A stretch of 64,000 nucleotides of DNA, from assembly GCF_026262505.1 (NCBI RefSeq), contig NC_067206.1, positions 29,217,896-29,281,895 of the forward strand. Reading direction: 5' to 3'. The position numbers and the translations under genes are program-made. Shown piece after piece: positions 29,513 through 40,394 of the stretch (positions within the stretch are counted from its first letter, which is position 1; each line of letters begins with the position of its first letter). The stretch is from Trichomonas vaginalis G3. Its lineage: Eukaryota; Parabasalia; Trichomonadida; Trichomonadidae. The notes beneath the pieces were generated by a model. It had not been told where the DNA came from and searched no databases. It saw only the letters and a program-made list of their open reading frames with translations.

Positions 29513-30042
29513 ATGGTAGCTTGGGCAGCTTTAGGCGCAATGGGAACAAAAGCATTAGCATTTGGAGCAAAAGCACTTGGAGCTTATGACGCAGTAAATA
29601 AAATGAGTGGAGGAAGGGTTTCGAAGAACATTAGATGCAAATAAAGGGAAGATTGGAGGCTGGGTTGCAAAGAAGTTAAGATTAAATAAAATAGGGCTCA
29701 TAAAATAAAGCATCCAATTTGGTTGCGACTGAGTCAGAAAATGCTTTAGGAAAGGACGATGAGTTTGCAAAACACGCAAAAGACTTTAATGACCAGATGA
29801 AAGGTGAAACAATGCATTTAAATAGATTCGATGGAACTAAAGAAAATGTTTCTTCTCCACCAGTAGTTCTTCCGTATGGTCCCTATGGAATGTATGGAAA
29901 CCCTTACGAAAGACCATTTTACCCATTGACTGGTGGAAGTAACTGGTATCATTACGGACGAAGAAGAAAGAGAGTCAAGTTGGAGACAGACGTGAAGAAA
30001 GCAACTAAAAAGAAACCAAGGAAGAGAGTTATAAAGCAATGA
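29513..30042 (+). pseudogene. Small basic protein (inner), broken
   Basis: Homologue of 294-821. The basic tail (KKATKKKPRKRVIKQ) is coded partly inside the right terminal repeat. The part is broken. Confidence 0.6.
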
Positions 30043-30046
30043 ATTC

Positions 30047-30090
30047 AACAGGGTGAAAAAAGAGGTGAAAAACAGGTGAAATCTCACCTA
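30047..30090. promoter_or_regulatory. AGGTGA cluster, inner right repeat
   Basis: Mirror of 8924-8972. The palindrome is imperfect here (GGTGAAATCTCACC). Confidence 0.6.
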
Positions 30091-30191
30091 AATTTATTTT
30101 TGTGCTATGTTTTCATACGTGTGAGGGTGGTGATATCATTAATTTTTAAGTTTATTTTTTATTTTTACTGAAAATTTTTATTTGGATGTAA

Positions 30192-30476
30192 ATGACAGAA
30201 CAAAAGCAACTCATTCGAATTCCACAGTATAACAAACATACATTTAAACATTTATTCTTCCTTCCTGAGCATAACATGTTCTTTCAAATACATCCGAGAC
30301 CAGTTGACTTTTCATTGACTGTGTATAAAGATAGAAATAGTTATATCATTAAACCATACGATGACGAAGGTAAGTTATGTAAATTGTACGTTAAGAAGTT
30401 AGAGAAAGTTTATGGCTTCAAGTATGACTACAATAGGGTTAACACTGATGATGAAGATATTGAGGAAAATTTATGA
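30192..30476 (+). CDS. Small gene in inner right terminal repeat, 94 aa
   Basis: Mirror copy of 8537-8821, identical in predicted protein. The start is preceded by AAAATTTTTATTTGGATGTAA, the A/T-rich start context common in these elements. Confidence 0.8.
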   Translation: MTEQKQLIRIPQYNKHTFKHLFFLPEHNMFFQIHPRPVDFSLTVYKDRNSYIIKPYDDEGKLCKLYVKKLEKVYGFKYDYNRVNTDDEDIEENL

Positions 30477-30644
30477 GAACATTAGTGAAGTCGTTAGTGA
30501 GAACGATAGTGAGAACGTTTATTTTTTACATTAGTGAGTTCGTTAGTGAAGTGGTTGGTGGCTTTGTAAATATTTAAGGTTAAGTTAGTGTTGTCGTTTG
30601 TGTTGTAAAATATACGTTACCGGTTACGTAAAGTGTCAAAACCG

Positions 30645-30689
30645 TTAAGTGGTGTACGGAGGCGCGCAGTGCCACAGTACCCAACTTAA
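30645..30689. other. Terminal hairpin, inner element right end
   Basis: Mirror copy of the left hairpin: stem halves 30645-30657 and 30677-30689, loop 30658-30676 with CGCAGTGCC. It lies 11 nt inside the tip. Confidence 0.75.
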
Positions 30690-30700
30690 CCATACTAACT

Positions 30701-30705
30701 TTGAC
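30701..30705. repeat. Target-site duplication, right copy (TTGAC)
   Basis: This is the second copy of TTGAC, directly after the inner element's right tip. The outer integrase sequence resumes from here. Confidence 0.93.
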
Positions 30706-31060
30706 AAAGAAACGTTTAAGGTTAAGTAGAAACTATTATATCGTAGACTCTACGCAAGGTAATGGATATCTTATAAAAGCTGCTGACGACTCCATTGCGT
30801 TTTATCCTCGTCATAAATTAGTTGAAAGTAGTAATGGCAAACTTGCTGAAACCATTGACGAAGCAAAGCGAGGAGTGGTTATTGAAATACTTGGCTATAA
30901 CATAAACGATGACACTTATAAAGTAAGATATGAAGGAGGCGTTGAAGATGTTATACCATCTAAGAACTTGAGAGAGTCAAAGCCAACACATCTGGGACCA
31001 TTAGAGCGGGAGTACTGGAAAGACAAAAATAAGCCAGAAAGAATAAGAAAATTCTTCTAA
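30701..31060 (+). pseudogene. Integrase, 3' part, outer Polinton
   Basis: This is the continuation of the outer integrase on the far side of the inner element, coding the C-terminal SH3/chromo-like region (VVIEILGYNINDDTYKVRYE). It is separated from its 5' part by the 22.4-kb insertion. Confidence 0.85.
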
Positions 31061-31178
31061 ACTTTTTCATTAGATGTAAATCAGACATGAATGAGAACAG
31101 TCATGATATCATTAATGGTACCATTTATTTTAACATAAATGACCTAAATTTATGAATTTTCATGAATTTTATATATTA

Positions 31179-31432
31179 ATGTTTTCATTTATGATTTCGT
31201 AAATGTTTTCAGTGTCACCACGTCACCATGTGTCACCAGGTTAATTAACTTCTTTTAAAAATGATGACAACATGACATTTTGACAACAGTCCAGGAAATT
31301 AAATCGTAAATGTTTTCATTTATGATTTCGTAAATGTTTTCAGTGTCACCACGTCACCATGTGTCACCAGGTTAATTAACTTCTTTTAAAAATGATGACA
31401 ACATGACATTTTGACAACAGTCCAGGAAATTT
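31179..31432 (+). repeat. Two direct copies of the cassette-border repeat (about 131-bp period)
   Basis: Each copy holds ATGTTTTCATTTATGATTTC, then the GTCACCACGTCACC and GGTTAATTAACT block, then ACAACATGACATTTTGACAA and CCAGGAAAT. They lie between the integrase and the primase-helicase gene. Confidence 0.8.
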
Positions 31433-31491
31433 GATGCAGTCCAAAAATAAAGTTAGTTTTAAAATTATTTTTATTTTTTATTCCTATATAA

Positions 31492-33797
31492 ATGACAGCA
31501 ACAAACAACAACAGCAACTATATCGTTTCTGATGAAAAAGTTATTGATTCATTAGCTGAGGAATTAGTTGTGGCAGAAACTAAAACCCTCAACGAAAGAA
31601 ATGGTGAAAACAAGATTGATTTACATAACTACCTCAAACACGATGGAGGAAGAGGAAGGAAAACTGGTATGGCTTTATTAGTAAATAAAATATCAAATTT
31701 AACGATTATAGATGTTGATATTAATAAATCATACAATGATGAACTTAAAGAAACAGTTAGAAAAGACATTTTATCAAAACTTTCGGATAAAGATGTTATC
31801 GTTAAAACCGCTTCAGGAGGTCTTCACATTTATTGTAACACTAATTTCTTCTATTCAGTTTCGAACAGAATGATTAAATGCTATTCCTGCAATGATTACG
31901 ATATTGATATCATGACTTCTATGGATGATTCAAAGCGTTCTTTAGTAGTTATGGCTGATTTAAGAGTTCGCAAGAATGCAAGAGAACCAATCAATACATA
32001 CTCATTCATTCGTGGAAGTTATGATTCAACATTAACTAGAACAGTGAATGATATATTAAATGATTTGAATATTAAGGTAAGAGTTGAACAGAAGAACGAA
32101 GAAATAAAGACTATCATGAATGAAAACAAAGATGTAAACATTGACGATAAACTTGCCCAGAGCATAGTTGATGGCATCAGTGATTTTGAAGTACATAATG
32201 ACGGTGGAAACATGAATTTAGAAAAAGAAGTTACATTATTCACACTGTTTCAAGCAATTAATTCGTTACCTAATCATTTAATTAATGAAGCATACGATAA
32301 CGTTTATAACTTCTGCAATTTAACTGAAAATGCAAAAAGTAATTTTGAAAAAGCACGTAGAAGATATGCTCATTTAATGACTTCTCCATTTGTTTTAGTG
32401 AAGATTCTAAAACTATATCAAAAAGAATATTATGATGAATATGTTTTGCCTTTATTACGTAAGCCAAAAATAACATTTGATATAAAACTTGATGACTCGT
32501 TTTTGATAACAGATATTAGACGCAAGGCTGAAAATCATCAGTATAAAAACAGTTCTGAAGTAATTGAGGATTTATCACGTGTAATCCGTTTTGTAGATTG
32601 TGGAAATAAATATTTCATTCAAAAGGACTATAATATCCACGACAAAATGAATCAAATATCATTCGTTCTTCAATCAAACATGAAAGAGTCACTTAAAATG
32701 ATTAAATTATTTAAAGAAGAAGGTAAAACAATAACAGCATGGGATGTACTACTAATCAATTATCCTCATTAACCGTTAAGGGTGTTTGCTTTAAATCTGA
32801 TTCTCCAAATGTTTTCTCAACGTTTCAAGGTTTAAATACAACGTTCTCGAAAACCAGATTACTCAAAAATTGAGATGTTTATGAATTTCATTAAAGAAGC
32901 CATTTGTGATAATAAGATGAAGTGTATAAATATCTACTCGGCTGGATTGCATCAATGATTCAACATCCTGGAATCAAGAATGAAACAGCAATTATTTTGA
33001 AAGGACTTCAGGGAACAGGTAAAAACAGATTTACAGACATTAATTTCTGAATTCTCGCTGGTTATTCATGTAAAACATTACTGAAATAGGTGAGCTAACG
33101 GGTAATTTCAACTCAGTAGTTGAGAATAAAATGTTTCTTGTACTTAATGAACTCAAGAATGTAGGTGAAGACAGACTCGCAAACTTCAACGCTTTGAAAA
33201 TCAATTATTACGGATAATGAGATTAGAATTAATGAAAAGAATCAACCAGAAGAACTGCTCAATGTTGCTAATTTCATTTTGGTAACTAATAACGTCTACC
33301 CTGTCAAAATTGAAGTTGGAGACAGAAGATACGTAGTTTTAAGAGTTAATGGTAAATTCAAGGGTCAATTTGATTATTTCAAGAATTTGATGAATTCATG
33401 CACAAAGGAATTTTATGATAACCTTTTAACATATTTTATCAATTACGACCTTTCATCATTTAACGTACAAATTATACCGATGACTGAAGCCAAACAAGAT
33501 TTAATCGAATTATCAACAAATCCTTTAGATGTATGGATAAATACACATTATGATGAATTGTGTGCAGGTATGACGTGTAAAAATGCTCTATTCTGCAAAC
33601 CATCAGACATGAAAGACAAAAACTTTCAAATGAGCATTAAAGATAAATGTGAAAGGAAACAGAGAAGAATAGATGGTAAACAAACATGGTGTTATGTTTT
33701 GAAAGAAGAAATGAAAGGATTATATAAACAGGTTGAACCAAACGATAATGAGGATTCATTTACTGACGATGAAATACCTGTAAATGAAGCTTTATAA
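31492..33797 (+). pseudogene. Primase-polymerase plus helicase (D5/DUF5906-like), outer only, broken
   Basis: The N-terminal part has a primase-polymerase look: a histidine motif in TASGGLHIYC, preceded by IDVDINKS. The C-terminal part has a P-loop, LKGLQGTGKNRF, after a GWIASMIQHPG-type stretch, then MFLVLNELKN, as in phage/virus primase-helicases with a DUF5906/D5-like SF3 domain. Such proteins open and prime replicating DNA. It occupies the place of the KilA-N cassette of the inner element and is bracketed by inverted pairs of the TTAATTAA-core repeat. The part is broken. Confidence 0.7.
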
Positions 33798-33830
33798 AGT
33801 ATGATTTGAATTTATTTTTGCATTAATCCT

Positions 33831-34052
33831 GCTGTGTTGTCTAAATGTCATGTTGTCACACTTTTTAAAAGAAGTTAATTAACCTGGTGACATGGTGACG
33901 TGGTGACACCTTCAGTTATTCAAAAATAATTCATAAATGCCTTCCTCCTTTCGTACCTGTTGTCTAAATGTCATGTTGTCATCATTTTTAAAAGAAGTTA
34001 ATTAACTTGGTGACATGGTGACGTGGTGACATGGTGACGTAGTGACACCATC
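33831..34052 (-). repeat. Two inverted copies of the cassette-border repeat
   Basis: Copies at 33831-33910 and 33961-34052 are in opposite orientation to those at 31179-31432, so the primase-helicase gene is flanked by inverted repeats. The second copy is adjacent to the 157-aa gene, exactly as the single inner copy is. Confidence 0.8.
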
Positions 34053-34074
34053 AGTTATTCAAAAATAAATTTTC

Positions 34075-34548
34075 TTATAAAGCTTCAGGGTCTATTTCTT
34101 CAACCATTTCACTTCCTTCGTCAATGTCAATAGAAGCTTCTTCAACCTTTGGTAAGAATTTCTGTATAACATCTTTGTTCGTTATTGTCTTCAGAGATGA
34201 AGGATAATATTTCACATTTGTTTCACCCTTCTTATATTCTTTCTGTTCGGAAAGATTTAAAGCAATACTGAAGAAGTCAATGTTAGAGTTCTTTATGACA
34301 GTATAATGAGTATCTTTGACATTCACGAAGAAACTCTTTTGTTTCAAAACTACTGCTAACTCTTGTGAAGTATAACGTTTGCGGTCAATGACGATAGCTA
34401 ATGGTCTGACATACTGACCAAACTTAGATTCTTTCACAAACTTCTTGTTAAAGATAACATTAACATTTGAAGCATTATTGAACTCATTCTTGATGGCAGT
34501 AGCGAGAGCATTGTATGAAAAGAACTTGCAATCTTGCATGTGTTTCAT
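34075..34548 (-). CDS. Conserved Polinton protein, 157 aa, acidic tail (outer)
   Basis: Almost identical to 17545-18018. It is divergent from the 195-aa-type gene with an A/T-only spacer of 86 bp. It marks the fixed border of the cassette. Confidence 0.65.
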   Translation of the reverse strand: MKHMQDCKFFSYNALATAIKNEFNNASNVNVIFNKKFVKESKFGQYVRPLAIVIDRKRYTSQELAVVLKQKSFFVNVKDTHYTVIKNSNIDFFSIALNLSEQKEYKKGETNVKYYPSSLKTITNKDVIQKFLPKVEEASIDIDEGSEMVEEIDPEAL

Positions 34549-34634
34549 TAAAATAAAAATTAAATTATTTTGAAAAATAACTTAAAAAATCTAATCTAAT
34601 TTTTTCAAAAAATATTTTTTATTTCCTACTAAAG

Positions 34635-35285
34635 ATGTATCGGAAGTTGTCTAAGTTAGAACACTCGGAAATAAAACAACTTCTTACAGAAGCTAACATA
34701 GATGTTGCAAAACATTACGCGACAAACAAAAAAGCACTCGCTGACATCCTCAATGACTATAATGGTGCAATAAGTTATGATAGAATTCATGAGTTCATAA
34801 AGCCGCAACGCGGCGAGGACGAAGTCCATGCAAGAGCATTTCCTTTAAATGACGTTGCTATTGACTTATATCATAGACGTTCAGTACCTCATGAAGTAAG
34901 AAGAGAAATGTTTGACATAACAAATGCAAACGTTGGTGAAACAAGAAGAAGAGACGACACACTGAAACAACAGAGAAGAGAGATGTTTAAGAGCGCTATA
35001 GAACAAGTTCGCAAAGCTAACGATGTCATTCGTTCCATTGACGACAAACCAAAAGAAGGTGAGAGATGGTTAAAGAAAGATGAAGAGAATAGGAAGAGAA
35101 ATGTGAAGTCAGGCAATAGACTCATTGACTTTAACATTGAAGCTTTAGATGAACCAAACAGAGACTACTTACACAAACATTTCGGTAAGGTTTTCATGAG
35201 ACTCTTAGAGAAGATTAAAATAAACTCCCAACAAGATGGATGGTATGTTATAAACTTGGTGGAAAGTATGAATGTTCTACGTTAA
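34635..35285 (+). pseudogene. Arg/Lys-rich Polinton protein (outer), broken
   Basis: Homologue of 16867-17454, with the same in-frame GC-rich insertion (CCGCAACGCGGCGAGGAC, about 34802-34830). It heads the outer polymerase unit. Confidence 0.55.
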
Positions 35286-36050
35286 ACCTCAATAATATTG
35301 GAACATTACTACATCAGCTCTTGAAGGAGAACTTTATATCAGAGATAGAAGCAAATGCTGCAGGTATTGTTGAAATGCACTATGACTTCTTCTTGACAAA
35401 CATAAAGAATCTTACTGAAATAAAGATGTATGATTTAACAGAATATGAAGGCTTAACGATGTCAGATGTAAAGAAAGGCAAACCAAAAAAGAGACCATAT
35501 AGAGATGAAAGCACACTGACAAATGACCAGAAAGCCATTTTGGAAGCTCTTAAGCAAACAGGAAACCCAGCACTTATAGAAAGCTTTTGGAAAGATAATG
35601 GTGAAAAGAAGTTTTATAAGAAGAGAAGCGGTCAGTTCTGGAAGTATCTTTGCACATTACCTATAAATCTTGAACGCTACCAAATCTTCAATGAACTGAA
35701 CAAAAGAACTGCAACACTTATGACAGAAGATAATGTTTCGTTTATGCTTGCATTCAGGCTGGAGTAAATGAAGAAACTATTGACCACATGAGAGAAGTCA
35801 TTCGTGTTAGAGACTTTCCTCAAAGTAAAGTACAAGAAATTTCTGACGCAACAGGTATAGCATTTAATGTTACCATTGGTTACTTCAATGACTCAAGACA
35901 TAATGAAATAAAGAGATACATACCAAAGAATGTGAAACTGTTCGAACTATTGACTTACTTCTTGTTGAAGACCACTACATGCTAAACGAAAGATTACCAA
36001 TGACAACATATTTTCATTCGCAACTATATAGAAATTTAAGGAGTGTGGTG
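35240..36050 (+). pseudogene. Polymerase-upstream genes (outer), broken
   Basis: This region corresponds to the two overlapping inner genes 16392-16850 and 16025-16399. It includes the basic KKGKPKKRPYRD stretch and the segment before the polymerase start. Confidence 0.55.
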
Positions 36051-36052
36051 GA

Positions 36053-38409
36053 ATGAACATTGAGAAACAGATGAAGATTTATACAAAGAGAGAGAACAAA
36101 TATGTAGTTCGTTATGATAGAACAACACCGTTATGGGATGTTATGAAAACATTGTGGGAGTGCAAATATTTCGAACCTATTTCTTATGGAGAACTTTTCA
36201 CATATACGACTGACTTATATAAACAGAACCTTGCACCATTTAAAGATTTGACATATGCTCCAAAGTATTGTGTACAACTGAAGAAGAAAGCCGAGTCAAA
36301 AGAAGTAAATAAAGCTAAATGTAAGTTCATTCCTGAGCACGTTTTCTTTGCTGACTTTGAGTGTAGCACAGACGGCTTTCATAAAGCCTTTAACATTTGT
36401 TATGACAGTGAAGATGGTTCAGTGAGTGAAAGCATTTGGGGTCAGAACTGTGCAACAGAATTTTTGGAACGACTTCCTGACAAGAGTTTAATATATTTCC
36501 ATAACCTCAGTTATGATATAAACTTCATCTTAAGACACATGACAGAAGTGAAAGGAACTCCCATCATTAAAGGTTCACGAACAATGCAAATAACTGGCTT
36601 ATATAAAGGAAGGGCAATTATTATAAAAGACTCTTACAGTGTTATAAATAAGAAGCTTAAACTATTTCCTGCTATGTTTAACTTACAAACAGGACCGAAA
36701 GAAGTATTTCCATACAACTACTACAGCAGTGTTTTGTTAGCAAATGACAACAGAACTGGTGTCATTTCTGAAGCGTGTAAGTTTGTAAAAGATATTGATA
36801 CGTTCATGAAAAACATAGATTCCATCAAAGGTTGCAGAATAGATGAAAACCATTTCGATTTAGAAAAATATAGCTCATTTTATTGCAAACAAGATGTAAG
36901 AATTTTAAGAGAAGGTTTTGTTAAGTTCCGCAATGACATATTAAAAGAATTTGATTTAAACGTTTATGACTACGTTAGTATTTGTTCTATTGCTAACAAA
37001 TTGTTTGAGAACAGAGTGTACTTCCCGAATGGAAATTTATATGACCTCTCAAATAAACCAAGAGAATTTATTTCACGCTGTATTCAAGGTGGAAGATGTA
37101 TGCTGTCAGATAACATTAAACAAAAGAGCGAAAAGAAACTCATTGCTGATTTCGACGCTGTTTCATTATATCCATCAGCTATAGCAAGACTTTATACTTT
37201 AGAAGGTATTCCAAAGGTTATGAAGAAAGAAATGTTAAGCACAGAGTATCTCATGAGACATTTATTCGATGACGACCAAAAGGAACCCATTGGTGAAAAG
37301 TTTATGTCTGGCTTCTTTGTTCTCATTAAGATAACAGAGATTGGAATACATAGACACTTTCCTTTAATAGTTTGTGACCCTGAACTAAATCCAGAACTTA
37401 ACGTTCCAGAAGTTCAAACACTTGCTGTTTAATGTATGTTGACCATATAACATTACAAGACCTCATAAAATATCAAGGTGTCAAATGTGAAGTGTTGCAA
37501 GGATACTATTACGATGGAAACAGAGATATTAGAATAAGAGATGAAGTAAAGAAGTTGTTTGAGTTAAGGTTAAAGTATAAGAAAGAAGGAAATCCTTTGC
37601 AAGAAAATATAAAGCTCATTCTGAACAGTATTTATGGCAAAACTATTCTATCTCCTATTGGGTCAAAAATAACCATAGTAAATGACAAAGATGCTATAAG
37701 ATATGCCATCAGAAACTACAACCATATAGTGAAGTTCGAAGGTTTGGATGGTTCAGATAAAACTATTTTCAAGCTAACGAAAAGTATTTGCAGACACTTT
37801 AACTTCTGTCCACTTGGTGTTAACATTCTGTCAATGTCGAAGAGAATAATGAATGAAGTATTCTGTACTGCTGAAGATATGGGACTTCAAATATTTTACC
37901 AGGACTGTGATAGCATGCATATTTTCAATGAAGACATACCAAAGCTTGCAGCAGAGTTTAAGAAGAGATACGGTAGAGAACTTATTGGTAAAACATTAGG
38001 TCAATTTCATTCTGACTTCGCAGAAATAACACCTGGAAAACAAAGTTTAGCATACAAGTCAATATTTTGTGGAAAGAAGACCTACATAGACTTACTCACG
38101 AATGATTTAAATGAAGTTGCATTCCATGCACGTTGTAAAGGTGTAAAACAAGACGTCCTTGCTTTAACAGCTAATGAAATGTTTCCTGAAGCTATACAAT
38201 GCTATTACAATGAAGTTAAGAACATTCACATACCTGTTGGAACATATGACAAAGACTCTGAGTTCAGTTTAATGAAACTTTACAAAGCACTTCATGATGG
38301 TCAAGAGATTGGATTTGACTTATGTAAGTCATGTCAACCTTGCTTTGCTGAAAAGTTTAACTTCTCAATAACGACTAAAACAAGCTTTATTCGTAAGTTG
38401 AAGTTCTGA
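36053..38409 (+). pseudogene. Protein-primed family B DNA polymerase (outer), broken
   Basis: It has the same exonuclease and polymerase motifs as the inner copy (FFADFECS, YCKQDVRIL, DAVSLYPSA, LNSIYGK, YQDCDS) and ends TSFIRKLKF. The two copies differ at few residues. It is followed directly by a 12-bp-phased repeat array rather than by an HNH gene. The part is broken. Confidence 0.87.
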
Positions 38410-38725
38410 GGTCATGAATGAGGTCATTTATTTTTGTCAGCAATGAGGTCATGAATGAGGTCAGCAATGAGGTCATGAATGAGGTCATTTATTTTTGTCA
38501 GCAATGAGGTCATTTATTTTTGTCAGCAATGAGGTCATGAATGAGGTCAGCAATGAGGTCATGAATGAGGTCATGAATGAGGTCATTTATTTTTGTCAGC
38601 AATGAGGTCATTTATTTTTGTCAGCAATGAGGTCATGAATGAGGTCAGCAATGAGGTCATGAATGAGGTCATGAATGAGGTCATTTATTTTTGTCAGCAA
38701 TGAGGTCATGAATGAGGTCATTCGT
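38408..38725. repeat. Array of about 20 ATGAGGTCA units
   Basis: ATGAGGTCA recurs about twenty times, mostly 12 bp apart (ATGAGGTCATGA, ATGAGGTCAGCA), with TTTATTTTTGTCAGCA interludes. It lies between the convergent polymerase and 285-aa genes, where the inner element has an HNH gene. Confidence 0.85.
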
Positions 38726-38750
38726 GATAAAAATAAAACTAGCGTAGATT

Positions 38751-39608
38751 TTACAATACTGCGATGGTAGAGTTTAAGAGTTGTGCTTCAATGTAGAGAC
38801 AGTCCTTATGGTCTGGAGGTAAGAACACTGGGCAGTTATGGTCATAAGTGGAGAACATGTCTATCCAAAACTCACGATTGAAGTCAGTTAATTTATAGTA
38901 TTTAGGGTTAGGAAGTGGTGAAGTTCTTGTATGACCAATGAACTCATTTTCAACGCCCTTACTTAAGTTTGAATATAATATAGCTTGCTTTCTATCCCAA
39001 ATGCCGGGTGTTACAATCTTTGAAAATTCATTTTTCCTCGGAAGCATTGCATCATAATTGAAAACATTTTTGAAATCATCACTTGGTTCAGAGATTTGAA
39101 ATCTTATACGTAATGGATTTTCTTTCTTTTTAGCGACTTCAATGAATGGTGAATATATAACAAACTGACAGTCATGAGTTCCATCTTTATTTTCATTAAA
39201 TTCATAATGAAAGTCTATAAGTTGTGGCCGACTACCTTCTTCTTTCAGTTGTGCAAGAAACTCACGTAAAGGCTGTAAAGTTTGTACTTCAATGTTAAAC
39301 TTTTTCTCGAACATCTCATTAAATGAAATCATACATTGCAACAATGTTGTATCATCTTTAAAGTATTTGTATATGTGAATGTTTTGGGCGCTTAAAGACT
39401 GTTCGTCATTTTCTATCTCGACTTGAAGTATAAAGTCAACCTTTCTGAAAGCACGTGTTATATACATAGATGTTATGCCAATGTACTTCTCTTCATTTAT
39501 GTTCACAATCCAGTCTGTTGGAAACTTAAACGTTACTCTGTTCCCCTTTATTTTGACGTCAGGGTTTTCACTACTGAACGCAACAGATAAAGGTATTTGT
39601 CTATACAT
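38751..39608 (-). CDS. Beta-rich structural candidate, 285 aa (outer)
   Basis: The open frame MYRQIPLSVAFSSENPDVK ends DCLYIEAQLLNSTIAVL. It has no membrane segment or catalytic motif. The LYIE motif near the C-terminus is shared with the penton-like protein, which suggests related folds. It is preceded by TTTATTTTTATCCGAATTAA, the common start context. Probably a minor capsid protein; this is inferred. Confidence 0.6.
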   Translation of the reverse strand: MYRQIPLSVAFSSENPDVKIKGNRVTFKFPTDWIVNINEEKYIGITSMYITRAFRKVDFILQVEIENDEQSLSAQNIHIYKYFKDDTTLLQCMISFNEMFEKKFNIEVQTLQPLREFLAQLKEEGSRPQLIDFHYEFNENKDGTHDCQFVIYSPFIEVAKKKENPLRIRFQISEPSDDFKNVFNYDAMLPRKNEFSKIVTPGIWDRKQAILYSNLSKGVENEFIGHTRTSPLPNPKYYKLTDFNREFWIDMFSTYDHNCPVFLPPDHKDCLYIEAQLLNSTIAVL

Positions 39609-39632
39609 TTAATTCGGATAAAAATAAACCAT

Positions 39633-39893
39633 TTACTCTTTCTTTGCTTCAGCTTCTTTAGCTTTTGCTTCAGCTTCTTCTCTAGCTTTCTTCGCCAGCA
39701 AGCGTGGGTTCTTCTGTCTTCCAGCAGCTAATGCAGCAAGTTGTTTTTCACTAAGTTTTCTCTTTGGTCTCTCTGGCTTTTGTTCTTGTTTTTGTTCCTT
39801 CAGTTCGGATAAAATTTGCTCACGAATTTCTTTCTTCAATGCTTCAACATCTATGACCTCTTGGGTCTTGTCCGTGGGGCTTGTCTGAGTCAT
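39633..39893 (-). CDS. Small highly charged Polinton protein, 87 aa (outer)
   Basis: The start MTQTSPTDKTQ (39891-39893) is preferred over an upstream in-frame Met. It has a helical Glu/Gln-rich middle and a Lys/Ala/Glu repeat tail (AREEAEAKAKEAEAKKE). It is divergent from the gene at 39939. Confidence 0.6.
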   Translation of the reverse strand: MTQTSPTDKTQEVIDVEALKKEIREQILSELKEQKQEQKPERPKRKLSEKQLAALAAGRQKNPRLLAKKAREEAEAKAKEAEAKKE

Positions 39894-39938
39894 TTGACTG
39901 TAGATAAAAAACAAAATTAAAACTTTAACCGATGTAAA

Positions 39939-40367
39939 ATGAGCTTGTCAAAATCAGAGCGAGAGTCTATTATATTAAATGACTCAAGAGGAATACAACA
40001 TCCTTTCTATTACGTAAGTCAGAGTAAAGATGGTAAAATATACGTAAGATAAAGAAAGGTTCCATTAGCGAATGCAGAAAGCGACAGTATTAAGGTGCAT
40101 GGCACCGAGGGCGAAGCCCATGTTAAGCCTTCTATTCAAACTGAAAAGTCAATAGAACCAGAAGAAAAGAAGCCAGATGTACTTTCAATAACGAACCAAG
40201 AGCTTATTGCAAAGTTCGTGAATTTCATTGAAAAACAAACCGAGTCAAAGAATCCTGACCCGCCAGTGAAAGAAGTTGAGACAAAAGAGAATGTACAGTT
40301 CATTGAAAATGTCAAGAAACAACTTCCACCACGAATGCCAAGAAGAAGAGTGAGAATAATGAAGTAA
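39939..40367 (+). pseudogene. Small Lys/Glu-rich Polinton protein (outer), broken
   Basis: Homologue of 11360-11793, with a GGGCGAAGCCC palindrome at about 40111-40121 inside the reading frame. It precedes the capsid gene by 27 bp. Confidence 0.55.
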
Positions 40368-40394
40368 ATAGATATTTTTATCTGAAGTAAATAC

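Larger units (their letters stand above)
8313..30700. mobile_element. Inner Polinton/Maverick element, about 22.4 kb, nested in the outer integrase gene
   Basis: Both ends are visible. The tips are AGTTAATAT at 8313 and ATACTAACT ending at 30700, with inverted repeats of about 0.69 kb and a TTGAC duplication on each side. Gene order is the reverse of the outer element, so it inserted in opposite orientation. Parts: major capsid protein, HNH endonuclease, family B polymerase, KilA-N and T5orf172 genes, integrase, phage-type fibre, ATPase and small structural genes. It is broken, with roughly fifteen breaks, although capsid, fibre and several small genes are open throughout. The two terminal repeats differ at only about two positions in their outer 200 bases by eye, pointing to a recent insertion. 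Confidence 0.93.
30018..30700. repeat. Inner Polinton right terminal inverted repeat
   Basis: Reverse complement of 8313-9004, with very few differences by eye. Its inner border falls in the 3' end of the 175-aa basic protein gene (29513-30042). Gene conversion between the repeats could explain why the two internal genes share their last codons. Confidence 0.88.

Noticed and set aside
8313-30700. Assembly artefact creating an inverted near-duplicate
   Set aside because: The target duplication, exact tips, different cassettes and diverged fibre N-terminus and terminal gene show two distinct elements rather than a misassembled mirror copy.
38408-38725. CRISPR-like array
   Set aside because: Units are only 9-12 bp, spacers are not unique, and the setting is a eukaryotic Polinton. 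It is a simple iteron-type array.
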